Shown here piece by piece: positions 1 through 5,765 of a stretch of 22,085 bases of DNA. Within the stretch, counting starts at the first letter, position 1. Every line of letters starts with the position of its first letter. The stretch covers positions 86,901-108,985 of the forward strand of contig JAQUND010000003.1 in the NCBI GenBank assembly GCA_028717785.1. Reading direction: 5' to 3'. The DNA comes from Candidatus Nanoarchaeia archaeon (lineage in GTDB: Archaea > Nanoarchaeota > Nanoarchaeia > SCGC-AAA011-G17 > JAFCDX01). The notes beneath the pieces are model-generated. The model worked only from the letters and a program-made list of their open reading frames with translations, was not told the origin of the DNA and did not search any database. The position numbers and the translations under genes are program-made.

Positions 1-677
1 GACCACACCACTTGCAATCAATACAAATCTTCAAAAAAAAAGAATGAATAAAAAAGATCAAAAAACTAATACATTCTCGTCTATCATCACAAAAACATAA
101 AAAATCACAAAACCAAAAAGAACAAAACACCAACACTATACAACTTTAAAAAACTAAGATCAAAACAATCACCCTTATAAAAACCCTATACACAAAAAAA
201 TCACAAAAAATACTTAATATCATACGACAACTAATCTATTACCCCAATGGAAAAAATTTCGTTCAACACAAAAAACAAAACAAACTACAAATATGAAAAA
301 AAACACCCGACGAAACCACTGATTGATAAATTAAAACCTGAATCACAAAAAAACAATCATAACATACATAAAATAACCAAATGACAAACATCTAAATCAA
401 AACTTTCCAACACTTAATCAAAAAACAACTATATAATAACAAACATAGAAACAATTACCAGACACGCAAACACCCTACTCAAAAACCCAGAAAAAACTAA
501 CTTATACACCATCACACGCGCACATAATAAAATCTAACAAACATACCCCCTACACCCACGTGCAACCACAAATTTTCTTAACAACATGCTATACATCATA
601 GTTCACACTTCTCTCTACTTTTCTATCTTTCTACTATTACATTCAGTTCAACTACAACACTATATCTCCTATACAAC

Positions 678-712
678 TAATAATCTGTTCAACTCTATAC
701 GCTCTGATCACT
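678..712. repeat. 35-bp direct repeat, copy 1
   Basis: This 35-base sequence occurs again without change at 800-834, 122 bases downstream. Its core reads CTGTTCAACTCTATACGC. A further 12-base word (ATCATCAGTTCA) follows each copy, at 755-766 and 839-850, so a composite unit is duplicated with a shorter internal spacer in the second copy. Iteron-like organisation is an inference. Confidence 0.9.
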
Positions 713-730
713 TCATCTATCTATCTTTCT

Positions 731-750
731 GTTCTATCACGTTCTATCAC
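731..750. repeat. Tandem 10-bp repeat
   Basis: GTTCTATCAC occurs twice in direct succession between the two copies of the 35-bp repeat. It is part of the same repeat-dense block at the composition switch. Confidence 0.85.
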
Positions 751-799
751 CCTGATCATCAGTTCAACTACCTCTCTATAACTCTCTAAACGATCTATT

Positions 800-834
800 T
801 AATAATCTGTTCAACTCTATACGCTCTGATCACT
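800..834. repeat. 35-bp direct repeat, copy 2
   Basis: This is an exact second copy of 678-712. It ends about 25 bases before the point where the plus strand changes from A/C-rich to G/T-rich. Confidence 0.9.
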
Positions 835-1042
835 CCCTATCATCAGTTCAGCTATTAGGGCCGTTTTTTTGCTGATCAGTGATCTAGGGCATATAACTTA
901 GTTCTTGATGTTCGGGCAAGTGTGTTGATCGATTGACGTAGAGATCAAGAAGATAAGCGTATGGCGTGAAAGGGTTTAGAATGTCCAGAGATTCGTGCGC
1001 TAGTTGCTTCGCAAATAAAAGTTTGAAATAGATGTTAGACGT

Positions 1043-1074
1043 TTGGTTGAATTTGGTTTGTTGTTCGATATTGT
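1043..1074 (+). promoter_or_regulatory. Bipartite promoter upstream of 1079/1264
   Basis: TTGGTT at 1043-1048, a 20-base spacer ending in CGA, and TATTGT at 1069-1074. The predicted RNA start lies near 1080, almost on the ATG of the next ORF. This is the leftmost recognisable copy of the element. Confidence 0.6.
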
Positions 1075-1078
1075 GAAT

Positions 1079-1267
1079 ATGAAAAGAAAGAGACGATGGA
1101 TAGTTGCTTATCGTTGTAATAAGTTTGGCATGAGTATACTTTGTAGGTTATCGTTTTGTAAAGCTGAGTGTAAAGATAAAAAATGCATCGGGTGTTCTGA
1201 TCGTGGAAACGAAGATCTTTTAAACGAACGTGATCATATAGCAAAAAAGAATCGAGGAGAAAGATGA
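1079..1267 (+). CDS. Small basic Cys-containing protein, hypothetical
   Basis: 62 residues, not recognised. The N-terminus is very basic (MKRKRRW) and the centre has a cysteine cluster, C-x3-C-x4-C-x2-C, that could bind zinc. The stop overlaps the ATG of the next gene (ATGA), as expected for translational coupling. The weak point is the start. The ATG lies only a few bases after the -10 box and has no ribosome binding site, so it would be nearly leaderless. A TTG at 1043 would extend the frame, but that TTG is part of the -35 box. The stretch may be coding, or may be the untranslated leader of the gene at 1264. Confidence 0.4.
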   Translation: MKRKRRWIVAYRCNKFGMSILCRLSFCKAECKDKKCIGCSDRGNEDLLNERDHIAKKNRGER

Positions 1268-1500
1268 TTATTGATACAGATAAGATTAGGTCGTTGATAG
1301 AAGTTAATAAGAAATATGGTACGGGTGAGAGTAAAGATCGAACGATGATGTTGTTAGAAAATTCTTTGGAGCTTATCGAGAGTTTGGCGAAAATGTTTGA
1401 TGATGATGATAAGCAAGATAGTTCAAAAGGTTTGATTGAATATCCAATATGTTTTACGAAAATAGAGTTGGAAAATGCAAAGAAATTCTCTGGCTTTTGA
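1264..1500 (+). CDS. Hypothetical acidic helical protein
   Basis: 78 residues, no recognised family. The start is well supported by GAGGAGA about seven bases upstream. The middle is predicted helical (leucine- and glutamate-rich) and is followed by an acidic run, FDDDDKQD. It is probably co-transcribed from the promoter at 1043, overlapping the preceding ORF by four bases. It is the last gene before the gene-free G/T-rich stretch. Confidence 0.7.
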   Translation: MIIDTDKIRSLIEVNKKYGTGESKDRTMMLLENSLELIESLAKMFDDDDKQDSSKGLIEYPICFTKIELENAKKFSGF

Positions 1501-1575
1501 TTGTTTTAAAGTAATCTCTTTAAATAAATTCTACAAATCAATTCTATAAAAACAAACTTGAAATATTTGTCGTGA

Positions 1576-1598
1576 TCAGTTAGATGGCGACTAGCACA
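1576..1598 (-). repeat. Dispersed palindromic repeat, inverted copy
   Basis: The reverse complement of this 23-base stretch matches 11854-11876 at 21 of 23 positions. The core on the minus strand is GTGCTAGTCGCC followed by ATCTAAC. Confidence 0.75.
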
Positions 1599-1647
1599 TT
1601 CAAGTGTCTTGTCAATAAATTCCAATGGTTAATAGATTTCGTTGTGA

Positions 1648-1669
1648 TAGACGGCGAGCTAGATGTGTT
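1648..1669 (+). repeat. Dispersed palindromic repeat, variant B
   Basis: This matches 20525-20546 at 19 of 22 positions (TAGACGG, two variable bases, AGCTAGAT). It lies 50 bases after the inverted copy at 1576. Confidence 0.7.
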
Positions 1670-2170
1670 TCTCGTTGTTTTGTGTATGGTTTGATAGTTT
1701 TTTTTGCAAGTGTTAGTTAGGAGTGTAGTGGTGTAGTAGGAATGTTTTTTGTTTGTGATTGAGTTGTGAGGTGTTGAGTTAGTGTGTTGGTTGGCGTGAG
1801 GATTTTGTGATGGTTTGTGTGTTGTGTGTTAGTTAGCGCGTGCGCGTATAAGCTCGTGCGATATAACGGACTGTGTTTGAAAGATAAACGCGTGCGCTGA
1901 AGCGCTGGTCGCGTGTGCTTGTGCGCGCGTTATGATGTGTTAGAGTAAATTTATGGCGTGTGCGTGTAGAAATTTTCGTAATTTAAAGCGCGGGTGTGGT
2001 TTTGTAAGTTGGTTTTAGAGCGAGGTGTGTAGAAGTTGTTTGTTTGGAAAAGTGTAGATTGTGGAATGTTTTGGGTGGGCGTGTAGATTGTGGAATGTTT
2101 TGTTGGGCATGTGGGTATAATAGGAGTGAGCGTGCGATATTTGTTATAGTGAAATGATTGTGGGATAGTG

Positions 2171-2202
2171 ATGGCAATAGGAGTGGGTGTGGGCGATATC
2201 GT
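2171..2202 (+). promoter_or_regulatory. Bipartite promoter of the FtsK-like gene
   Basis: ATGGCA at 2171-2176, a 20-base spacer ending in CGA, and TATCGT at 2197-2202, followed by AAGGAGAG at 2211-2218. It lies inside what would be an 18-codon N-terminal extension of the gene, which argues against that longer start. Confidence 0.75.
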
Positions 2203-2221
2203 TAGTAACAAAGGAGAGCGT

Positions 2222-3310
2222 GTGCAGATAAATGAAATGATGAATAAGTTGAAGGCTGATAAGGTGTTGGTTGAGGAGATTAAGTGTCTTGTCGGGCGTC
2301 ATGTTGATCCTAATGTTATTTTTGAGTTAGAGAATCAGTTGAAGTATAAGGAAGTTGAGGAGAGTTTAGAGGGTGTTCAGAGGTCTGGTAGTTTTGTATT
2401 GGTTGCGAGTAAGTTGGCGAGGGTGAGGAGTGATATTAAGAAGATAAGGTCGATAGATTATTCTGTGTGTGAGTATCTTACGTCGTTGAATGTTGGTTGG
2501 CGGAAGAGTAGTAGAGATGTCAAGAAGGATGTTGATGTTTTGAGGCGTGTTGATTATGATTTTTCGTGTGTTGATATTTTTGATGTGATAAGAGATGAGA
2601 AGCTTCCTGTTGTGTTGGGGAGTGAGCGTGTGATAGATCTTGTGAAGATGCCACATTTGCTTGTTGCTGGGTCTACGGGATCGGGTAAGTCTGTGTTTTT
2701 GAATCTGGCGATTATGTCTATTTTGTCGAGTGTGTCTGATGTTCAGTTGGCGTTGATTGATCCAAAGAGGGTCGAGTTTTCGTTGTATAAGGGGTTGTCG
2801 AATCTTTTTATGCCTGTAGCGACGAAGTATGAGCAGGCTGATATGATGTTAGAAGAGCTTATACTTGAGATGGAGAGAAGGTATTTGTTGCTTGAGAAGG
2901 CTGGTGTTAAGTCAGTTTGTGATTATAATAAGAGATCGAAAGAGAAGATATCGTATATAGTTGTTGTGATCGATGAGCTTGCTGATTTGATGCTTGTGTC
3001 TGATCATGGATTAGAGGTTAAGATAACGAGGTTGGTGCAGTTGGCGAGGGCTGCTGGGATACATTTGATAATGGCGACTCAGAGGCCAGTTGCTGAGATT
3101 ATGACGGGATTGATAAAAGCTAATATGCCTGCAAGGATTGCATTTAGGGTCGAGAGTAAGCAAGATTCGAGGATTATTCTTGATGAGAGTGGTGCTGAGA
3201 CATTGAAGGGTGCAGGCGAGATGATTTTCAAGTCGTTTGGTCAAGTGGAGAAGCAACAAGGGTTGTATCTTACTGATGATCAAATCAAAAAGATCTTGAG
3301 AATCAAATGA
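2222..3310 (+). CDS. FtsK/SpoIIIE-like DNA translocase
   Basis: 362 residues from GTG. It is a RecA-fold motor ATPase of the FtsK/SpoIIIE/HerA group, which pumps double-stranded DNA. Walker A GSTGSGKS lies at about 150-157, then IDPKRVEF, Walker B VVVIDELADLM at about 247-257, ARAAGIHLIMATQRP, and GLIKANMPARIAF, all hallmarks of the FtsK motor domain. Cellular FtsK is much longer. This one has no N-terminal membrane segments and no C-terminal gamma (KOPS-reading) domain, so it is a soluble motor with an uncharacterised N-terminus of about 140 residues. A start at 2168 (GTG) would add 18 residues but would translate the promoter and the ribosome binding site. AAGGAGAG three bases before GTG 2222 favours the shorter form. 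Its role could be phage genome movement, segregation or packaging support (inference). Codons are strongly T/G-ending. Confidence 0.9.
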   Translation: MQINEMMNKLKADKVLVEEIKCLVGRHVDPNVIFELENQLKYKEVEESLEGVQRSGSFVLVASKLARVRSDIKKIRSIDYSVCEYLTSLNVGWRKSSRDVKKDVDVLRRVDYDFSCVDIFDVIRDEKLPVVLGSERVIDLVKMPHLLVAGSTGSGKSVFLNLAIMSILSSVSDVQLALIDPKRVEFSLYKGLSNLFMPVATKYEQADMMLEELILEMERRYLLLEKAGVKSVCDYNKRSKEKISYIVVVIDELADLMLVSDHGLEVKITRLVQLARAAGIHLIMATQRPVAEIMTGLIKANMPARIAFRVESKQDSRIILDESGAETLKGAGEMIFKSFGQVEKQQGLYLTDDQIKKILRIK

Positions 3311-3330
3311 TCTATGATGATCTCTTAGAT

Positions 3331-3343
3331 GTGTCTAGCATCG
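3331..3343. repeat. Half-site of the dispersed repeat (GTCTAGCA)
   Basis: GTGTCTAGCATCG here resembles 20464-20477 and the outer arm of the palindromic repeats. An AT-rich stretch follows, then a promoter about 80 bases downstream, the same arrangement as at other copies. Confidence 0.4.
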
Positions 3344-3420
3344 TGAAGTTTAATGTATATAATAATATATGTTGTTTGTGTAGTGATGTGTTCGCAGTAT
3401 ATTAGACTGATTCGTTTGTA

Positions 3421-3452
3421 GTGGCAGAGGGGTGGTGTTTGTTCGATATCGT
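3421..3452 (+). promoter_or_regulatory. Bipartite promoter upstream of 3476
   Basis: GTGGCA at 3421-3426, a 20-base spacer ending in CGA, and TATCGT at 3447-3452. AAGGAGAG follows at 3461-3468. Confidence 0.75.
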
Positions 3453-3475
3453 TTTTTAATAAGGAGAGAATAGAT

Positions 3476-3742
3476 ATGAATGAGAGACAGAAGATTAAGT
3501 TGATAGAGCAGCATATAGATTTGCCTGTGCGTAAGGTTTTGTATATTATTTCTCATGTTGTTTTAGTTGAAGGGTTGTGGGGGTGTTTGGAGAGTTATGG
3601 TTTAGAGAGAACTGAGGAGAATCATGAGTTGGTTGTAGAGCTTGTTCAGACTAAGATAGAGGGTCCAGATATGGAGAGGGAGTGGACAGAAGAGGAGTAC
3701 GAAAGTTTTGTTAAATGGAAACCAATAAACAAAGAGGTTTAA
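3476..3742 (+). CDS. Hypothetical protein, first gene of a two-gene operon
   Basis: 88 residues, not recognised. The N-terminal half is helical and partly hydrophobic (PVRKVLYIISHVVLVEGLWG, about residues 17-36), and the C-terminal half is strongly acidic (EREWTEEEYESF). AAGGAGAG lies eight bases before the ATG. The next gene starts one base after this stop, so the two are almost certainly translated from one message. No membrane signal is clear, because the hydrophobic stretch is interrupted by His and Glu. Confidence 0.75.
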   Translation: MNERQKIKLIEQHIDLPVRKVLYIISHVVLVEGLWGCLESYGLERTEENHELVVELVQTKIEGPDMEREWTEEEYESFVKWKPINKEV

Positions 3743-3743
3743 G

Positions 3744-3986
3744 ATGCCATCATCAACAGTGTGTGCGGTTTGTCTTGTCGCAAAAGCGATCGAGAAATAT
3801 GGGATTGAGATTGAGCCTACAAATAAGAGGTTTAGGGAGTCGATTACTTCACTTAAGTTGAAGAGGCATGATGAAGCGGTGAACGTGTTATGGTTTAATT
3901 ATCCTATAGATAGTGGTATGACGACGGGTTGTGTTTCGTGCGAAGATGTCGTTGATAAGTTGTGTGATAAAAAGTTGGTTGTATAG
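3744..3986 (+). CDS. Hypothetical Cys-rich protein
   Basis: 80 residues, not recognised. Cysteines occur as C-x2-C near the N-terminus (CAVC) and as CVSC plus a further Cys near the C-terminus, a pattern that could hold one zinc ion (inference). The ribosome binding site (AAAGAGG) lies within the last codons of the upstream gene. The last codons contain the TTGGTT -35 box of the next promoter (3975-3980). Confidence 0.75.
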   Translation: MPSSTVCAVCLVAKAIEKYGIEIEPTNKRFRESITSLKLKRHDEAVNVLWFNYPIDSGMTTGCVSCEDVVDKLCDKKLVV

Positions 3987-4006
3987 CGAGAGTTTTGCGA
4001 TATTGT
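3975..4006 (+). promoter_or_regulatory. Bipartite promoter upstream of 4109
   Basis: TTGGTT at 3975-3980, inside the end of the preceding gene, a 20-base spacer ending in CGA, and TATTGT at 4001-4006. It leaves an unusually long leader of about 95 bases before the next ATG. Confidence 0.65.
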
Positions 4007-4108
4007 TTTTATTAAAAAAATGCGAAGTTAAAGAAATTCTGAGAAAGATATCAAAAAAGTACAAGATCTTTTAGTTCTTGAAGAGAATAAGGAAGGAATT
4101 AGTAAGAT

Positions 4109-4321
4109 ATGATGTTAAAACCTCAAAGATATAAAGATTATCTTGTTTTTCGTTTGAGTGGAAGTTCGAAGGATAGACGAAAGCAATTGAAAGAGATAAA
4201 AAGAACGTATAGTGAATGTTGTATAAGGTGTTCAGCGCCTTGTACAGTTAAATATGTTGATAATGTTCGTATTCTTGTTGAAGTTCCAAGAACAATTGTT
4301 ATTGTTTTTTATTTATTATAG
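4109..4321 (+). CDS. Hypothetical small basic protein
   Basis: 70 residues, not recognised. The N-terminal half is basic (RRKQLKEIKRTY) and is followed by CCIRCSAPC, a possible metal site, then a hydrophobic end (IVIVFYLL). The ATG at 4109, or the adjacent one at 4112, is preceded by GGAAGG at a longer distance than usual, so the start is less certain than for its neighbours. The promoter at 3975 and the leader fit a gene here. Confidence 0.55.
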   Translation: MMLKPQRYKDYLVFRLSGSSKDRRKQLKEIKRTYSECCIRCSAPCTVKYVDNVRILVEVPRTIVIVFYLL

Positions 4322-4322
4322 T

Positions 4323-4353
4323 TTGGTTGTTGTTCAGAATCTCACGATATCTT
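4323..4353 (+). promoter_or_regulatory. Bipartite promoter of the DUF932 gene
   Basis: TTGGTT at 4323-4328, a 19-base spacer ending in CACGA, and TATCTT at 4348-4353. AAGGAGG follows just before the gene. Confidence 0.7.
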
Positions 4354-4389
4354 TTAGCGTAAATATTAAACAACAACAAGGAGGACAGA

Positions 4390-5244
4390 ATGAAAGCGAC
4401 GTTTTATGATCTTGGTGGAGTTAAAACTGCAGAAGAGGCTTTGGATAAGTCAGCTTGTAATTGGGAAGCACAACTTATCGAGATGGTTACGACGAATGGT
4501 ATTAATGTTCCTGAACATAAAGCTGTTGTTCGTTCTGATAATAATTGGGTGATTGGGGTTGTAGGGAGTCGGTATCGGCCTTTGCAGCCGAGTTTTGCTT
4601 ATAGTTGGTTTGATGCTGTTTGTGCACAGCATAATGCTGCTTATACGGGAGCGTATGTGATTGATGGTGGTCATAAGGTGATTCTTGAGGCTACTGTTAA
4701 TGGTGCTATTGAGATCAGAAAGAATGATGTTGTTTTTCAGAAGATACAGTTGATTAATACATTTGATGGGTCTTATCCGTTTACTGCGCAGTTTATGGTT
4801 TGGCGGCAGGTTTGTAAGAATGGTTTGATGGGTTGGGCGAAAGAGAACAAGTGTAAAGTTCATCATACGAAGAATGGCGAGATTAAAGCTGCTGAAGCTA
4901 TGAGGGTTTTGTCTGCAGGAACTGTTTTTTTTAAGAGGTTTGAGGAGCAGTTGAGAGTTCTTTCTCAGAAGGTTCTTGATAGTGCTATGGTCGATCGTTT
5001 TATTAAAGAGTGTTTTGGCGAGGGTGGTGGGACAAGACGTGAGAATTTAGTCGAAAAGGTAAAAGAGTGTTATGAAGCAGGGATGGGAACTGGTCAGGGA
5101 ACTGCTTATGATCTTTATAATGGATATGTTGAATGGATTGATCATTATCGTTCAAGTGATGTTGAGACACGGCTTGCAAATTCGGTTTTGGGCGCGACGT
5201 ATTTGAAAGAAACTGCGTGGAATGCGATTAATAAATTAGTATAA
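4390..5244 (+). CDS. DUF932 phage/plasmid-like protein
   Basis: 284 residues. It matches the DUF932 family (TIGR03299-type phage/plasmid-related proteins) by its architecture. A central GVVGSRYRPLQPSFAYSWFD segment (about 56-75) is the family hallmark. It is followed by NTFDGSYPFTAQFMVWRQVCKNG (about 118-140), where the family has its conserved S/G-R-x-VCxNG-type motif, and by a helical C-terminal half. The biochemical function of the family is unknown; members are common on phages and plasmids. AAGGAGG precedes the ATG at good spacing. A pyrimidine tract and a terminator follow directly, so it is a one-gene transcript. Codon usage is T/G-ending, like the rest of this left half. Confidence 0.85.
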   Translation: MKATFYDLGGVKTAEEALDKSACNWEAQLIEMVTTNGINVPEHKAVVRSDNNWVIGVVGSRYRPLQPSFAYSWFDAVCAQHNAAYTGAYVIDGGHKVILEATVNGAIEIRKNDVVFQKIQLINTFDGSYPFTAQFMVWRQVCKNGLMGWAKENKCKVHHTKNGEIKAAEAMRVLSAGTVFFKRFEEQLRVLSQKVLDSAMVDRFIKECFGEGGGTRRENLVEKVKECYEAGMGTGQGTAYDLYNGYVEWIDHYRSSDVETRLANSVLGATYLKETAWNAINKLV

Positions 5245-5245
5245 T

Positions 5246-5270
5246 TCTTTCTCTTTCTCTTTCTCTCCTT
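5246..5270 (+). promoter_or_regulatory. Pyrimidine tract complementary to the ribosome binding site
   Basis: An almost pure C/T tract (CTTTCTCTTTCTCTCC) lies between the DUF932 stop and its terminator hairpin. Its end, TCTCTCCTT, is the exact complement of the AAGGAGAGA ribosome binding site used across the window. Related tracts occur before the terminators at 9345, 16437 and 20419. Confidence 0.5.
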
Positions 5271-5272
5271 TT

Positions 5273-5310
5273 GGGCTCTGACTTGAAAAAGTTGGGGCTC
5301 ATTTTATTTT
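5273..5310 (+). terminator. Rho-independent terminator after DUF932 gene
   Basis: A 12-pair RNA stem, 5273-5284 with 5289-5300, including four G-U pairs and closed by a GAAA loop, is followed by ATTTTATTTT. The T-run is shared with the -35 box of the next promoter. Confidence 0.75.
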
Positions 5311-5339
5311 GGTAGATTTGTGTAAACACGCGATATAAT
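5309..5339 (+). promoter_or_regulatory. Bipartite promoter upstream of 5368
   Basis: TTGGTA at 5309-5314, a 19-base spacer ending in CGCGA, and TATAAT at 5334-5339, one of the few copies with a consensus sigma-70-type -10 box. Confidence 0.75.
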
Positions 5340-5367
5340 GATAGTACAATTAAACTGAGGAGAAGAT

Positions 5368-5697
5368 ATGGCTGTATTATTTGTTACATTTTTAGTTATA
5401 GTTGTGGTGTTGATTTTTGGTTTGGTAGAGAAGTTGTTTTGTTCTGTTTTTCCTTTTCTTAAGTATGTTAAGTATGTTGGTATGGTTGTATTATGGCCTG
5501 TTGTGGTTTATATGCTTATGAAGGAGTTGGGTACATCAGAGATTGTCGAACAGTTTGTTGCTGTTTGTATGTATACTGCGATTTATTGGGTTATGGTTGT
5601 TGCTATCAAGTTTGTTCTTGTTCCTGTGACTATGTTGTTTGATTTGTTTAAGATCGCAAAAAGTCCAGATATAAGAGAAGGTTCTTATAGGGTTTGA
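5368..5697 (+). CDS. Small multi-pass membrane protein
   Basis: 109 residues, not recognised. Hydrophobic segments at about 2-19, 36-51 and 62-90 suggest three or four membrane spans, with a short charged tail. GAGGAGA lies six bases before the ATG. It sits between DUF932 and rIIA with its own promoter. A role at the host membrane alongside the rII proteins is conceivable, but only from position (inference). It is not a holin by any feature I can see. Confidence 0.75.
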   Translation: MAVLFVTFLVIVVVLIFGLVEKLFCSVFPFLKYVKYVGMVVLWPVVVYMLMKELGTSEIVEQFVAVCMYTAIYWVMVVAIKFVLVPVTMLFDLFKIAKSPDIREGSYRV

Positions 5698-5698
5698 A

Positions 5699-5729
5699 TT
5701 GGCTGAAAAATTAGTTTTCACGATATAGT
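5699..5729 (+). promoter_or_regulatory. Bipartite promoter of rIIA-like gene
   Basis: TTGGCT at 5699-5704, immediately after the preceding stop, a 19-base spacer ending in CACGA, and TATAGT at 5724-5729. Confidence 0.8.
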
Positions 5730-5765
5730 TAGTGCGAGGAATGCTAATTTAAAGAGGAGATAGAG

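Larger units (their letters stand above)
1..869. other. A/C-rich gene-free region ending at a composition switch
   Basis: No convincing gene is seen on either strand. The plus strand is rich in A and C and very poor in G, and stop codons are frequent in all frames. The right end (678-850) holds a small direct-repeat array, and the base bias reverses immediately after it. A 67-codon open frame at 586-789 has no ribosome binding site or promoter of the type used elsewhere, and its composition is simply that of the region, so I do not call it. A replication origin, a genome-end region or a control region are all possible (inference). Confidence 0.6.
1501..2170. other. Gene-free G/T-rich region
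   Basis: No gene is supported. The plus strand is extremely poor in C between about 1670 and 2160. It contains many GTGTG runs and, around 1835-1945, alternating GCGTGCGCG tracts. Two copies of the dispersed palindromic repeat lie at 1576-1598 and 1648-1669. Open frames on the minus strand here (for example 1951-2211) have the peptide composition expected from the skew alone and no ribosome binding site. Confidence 0.6.

Noticed and set aside
586..789. 67-codon plus-strand open frame at the repeat array
   Set aside because: No ribosome binding site or promoter element; it runs through the direct repeats, and the peptide only reflects the G-poor composition.
1859..1866. CGATATAAC as another promoter
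   Set aside because: It resembles the -10 half, but has no TGGC box 19-20 bases upstream and no ribosome binding site or gene after it.
1951..2211. Minus-strand open frames in the G/T-rich region
   Set aside because: Proline- and threonine-rich low-complexity peptide caused by skew; no ribosome binding site; conflicts with the promoter at 2171.
2168..2221. N-terminal extension of the FtsK-like gene
   Set aside because: These bases hold the -35 box, -10 box and AAGGAGAG of the gene's own promoter module.
4450..4866. 138-codon minus-strand frame opposite DUF932
   Set aside because: Antisense shadow of a clearly conserved gene; no start signal.
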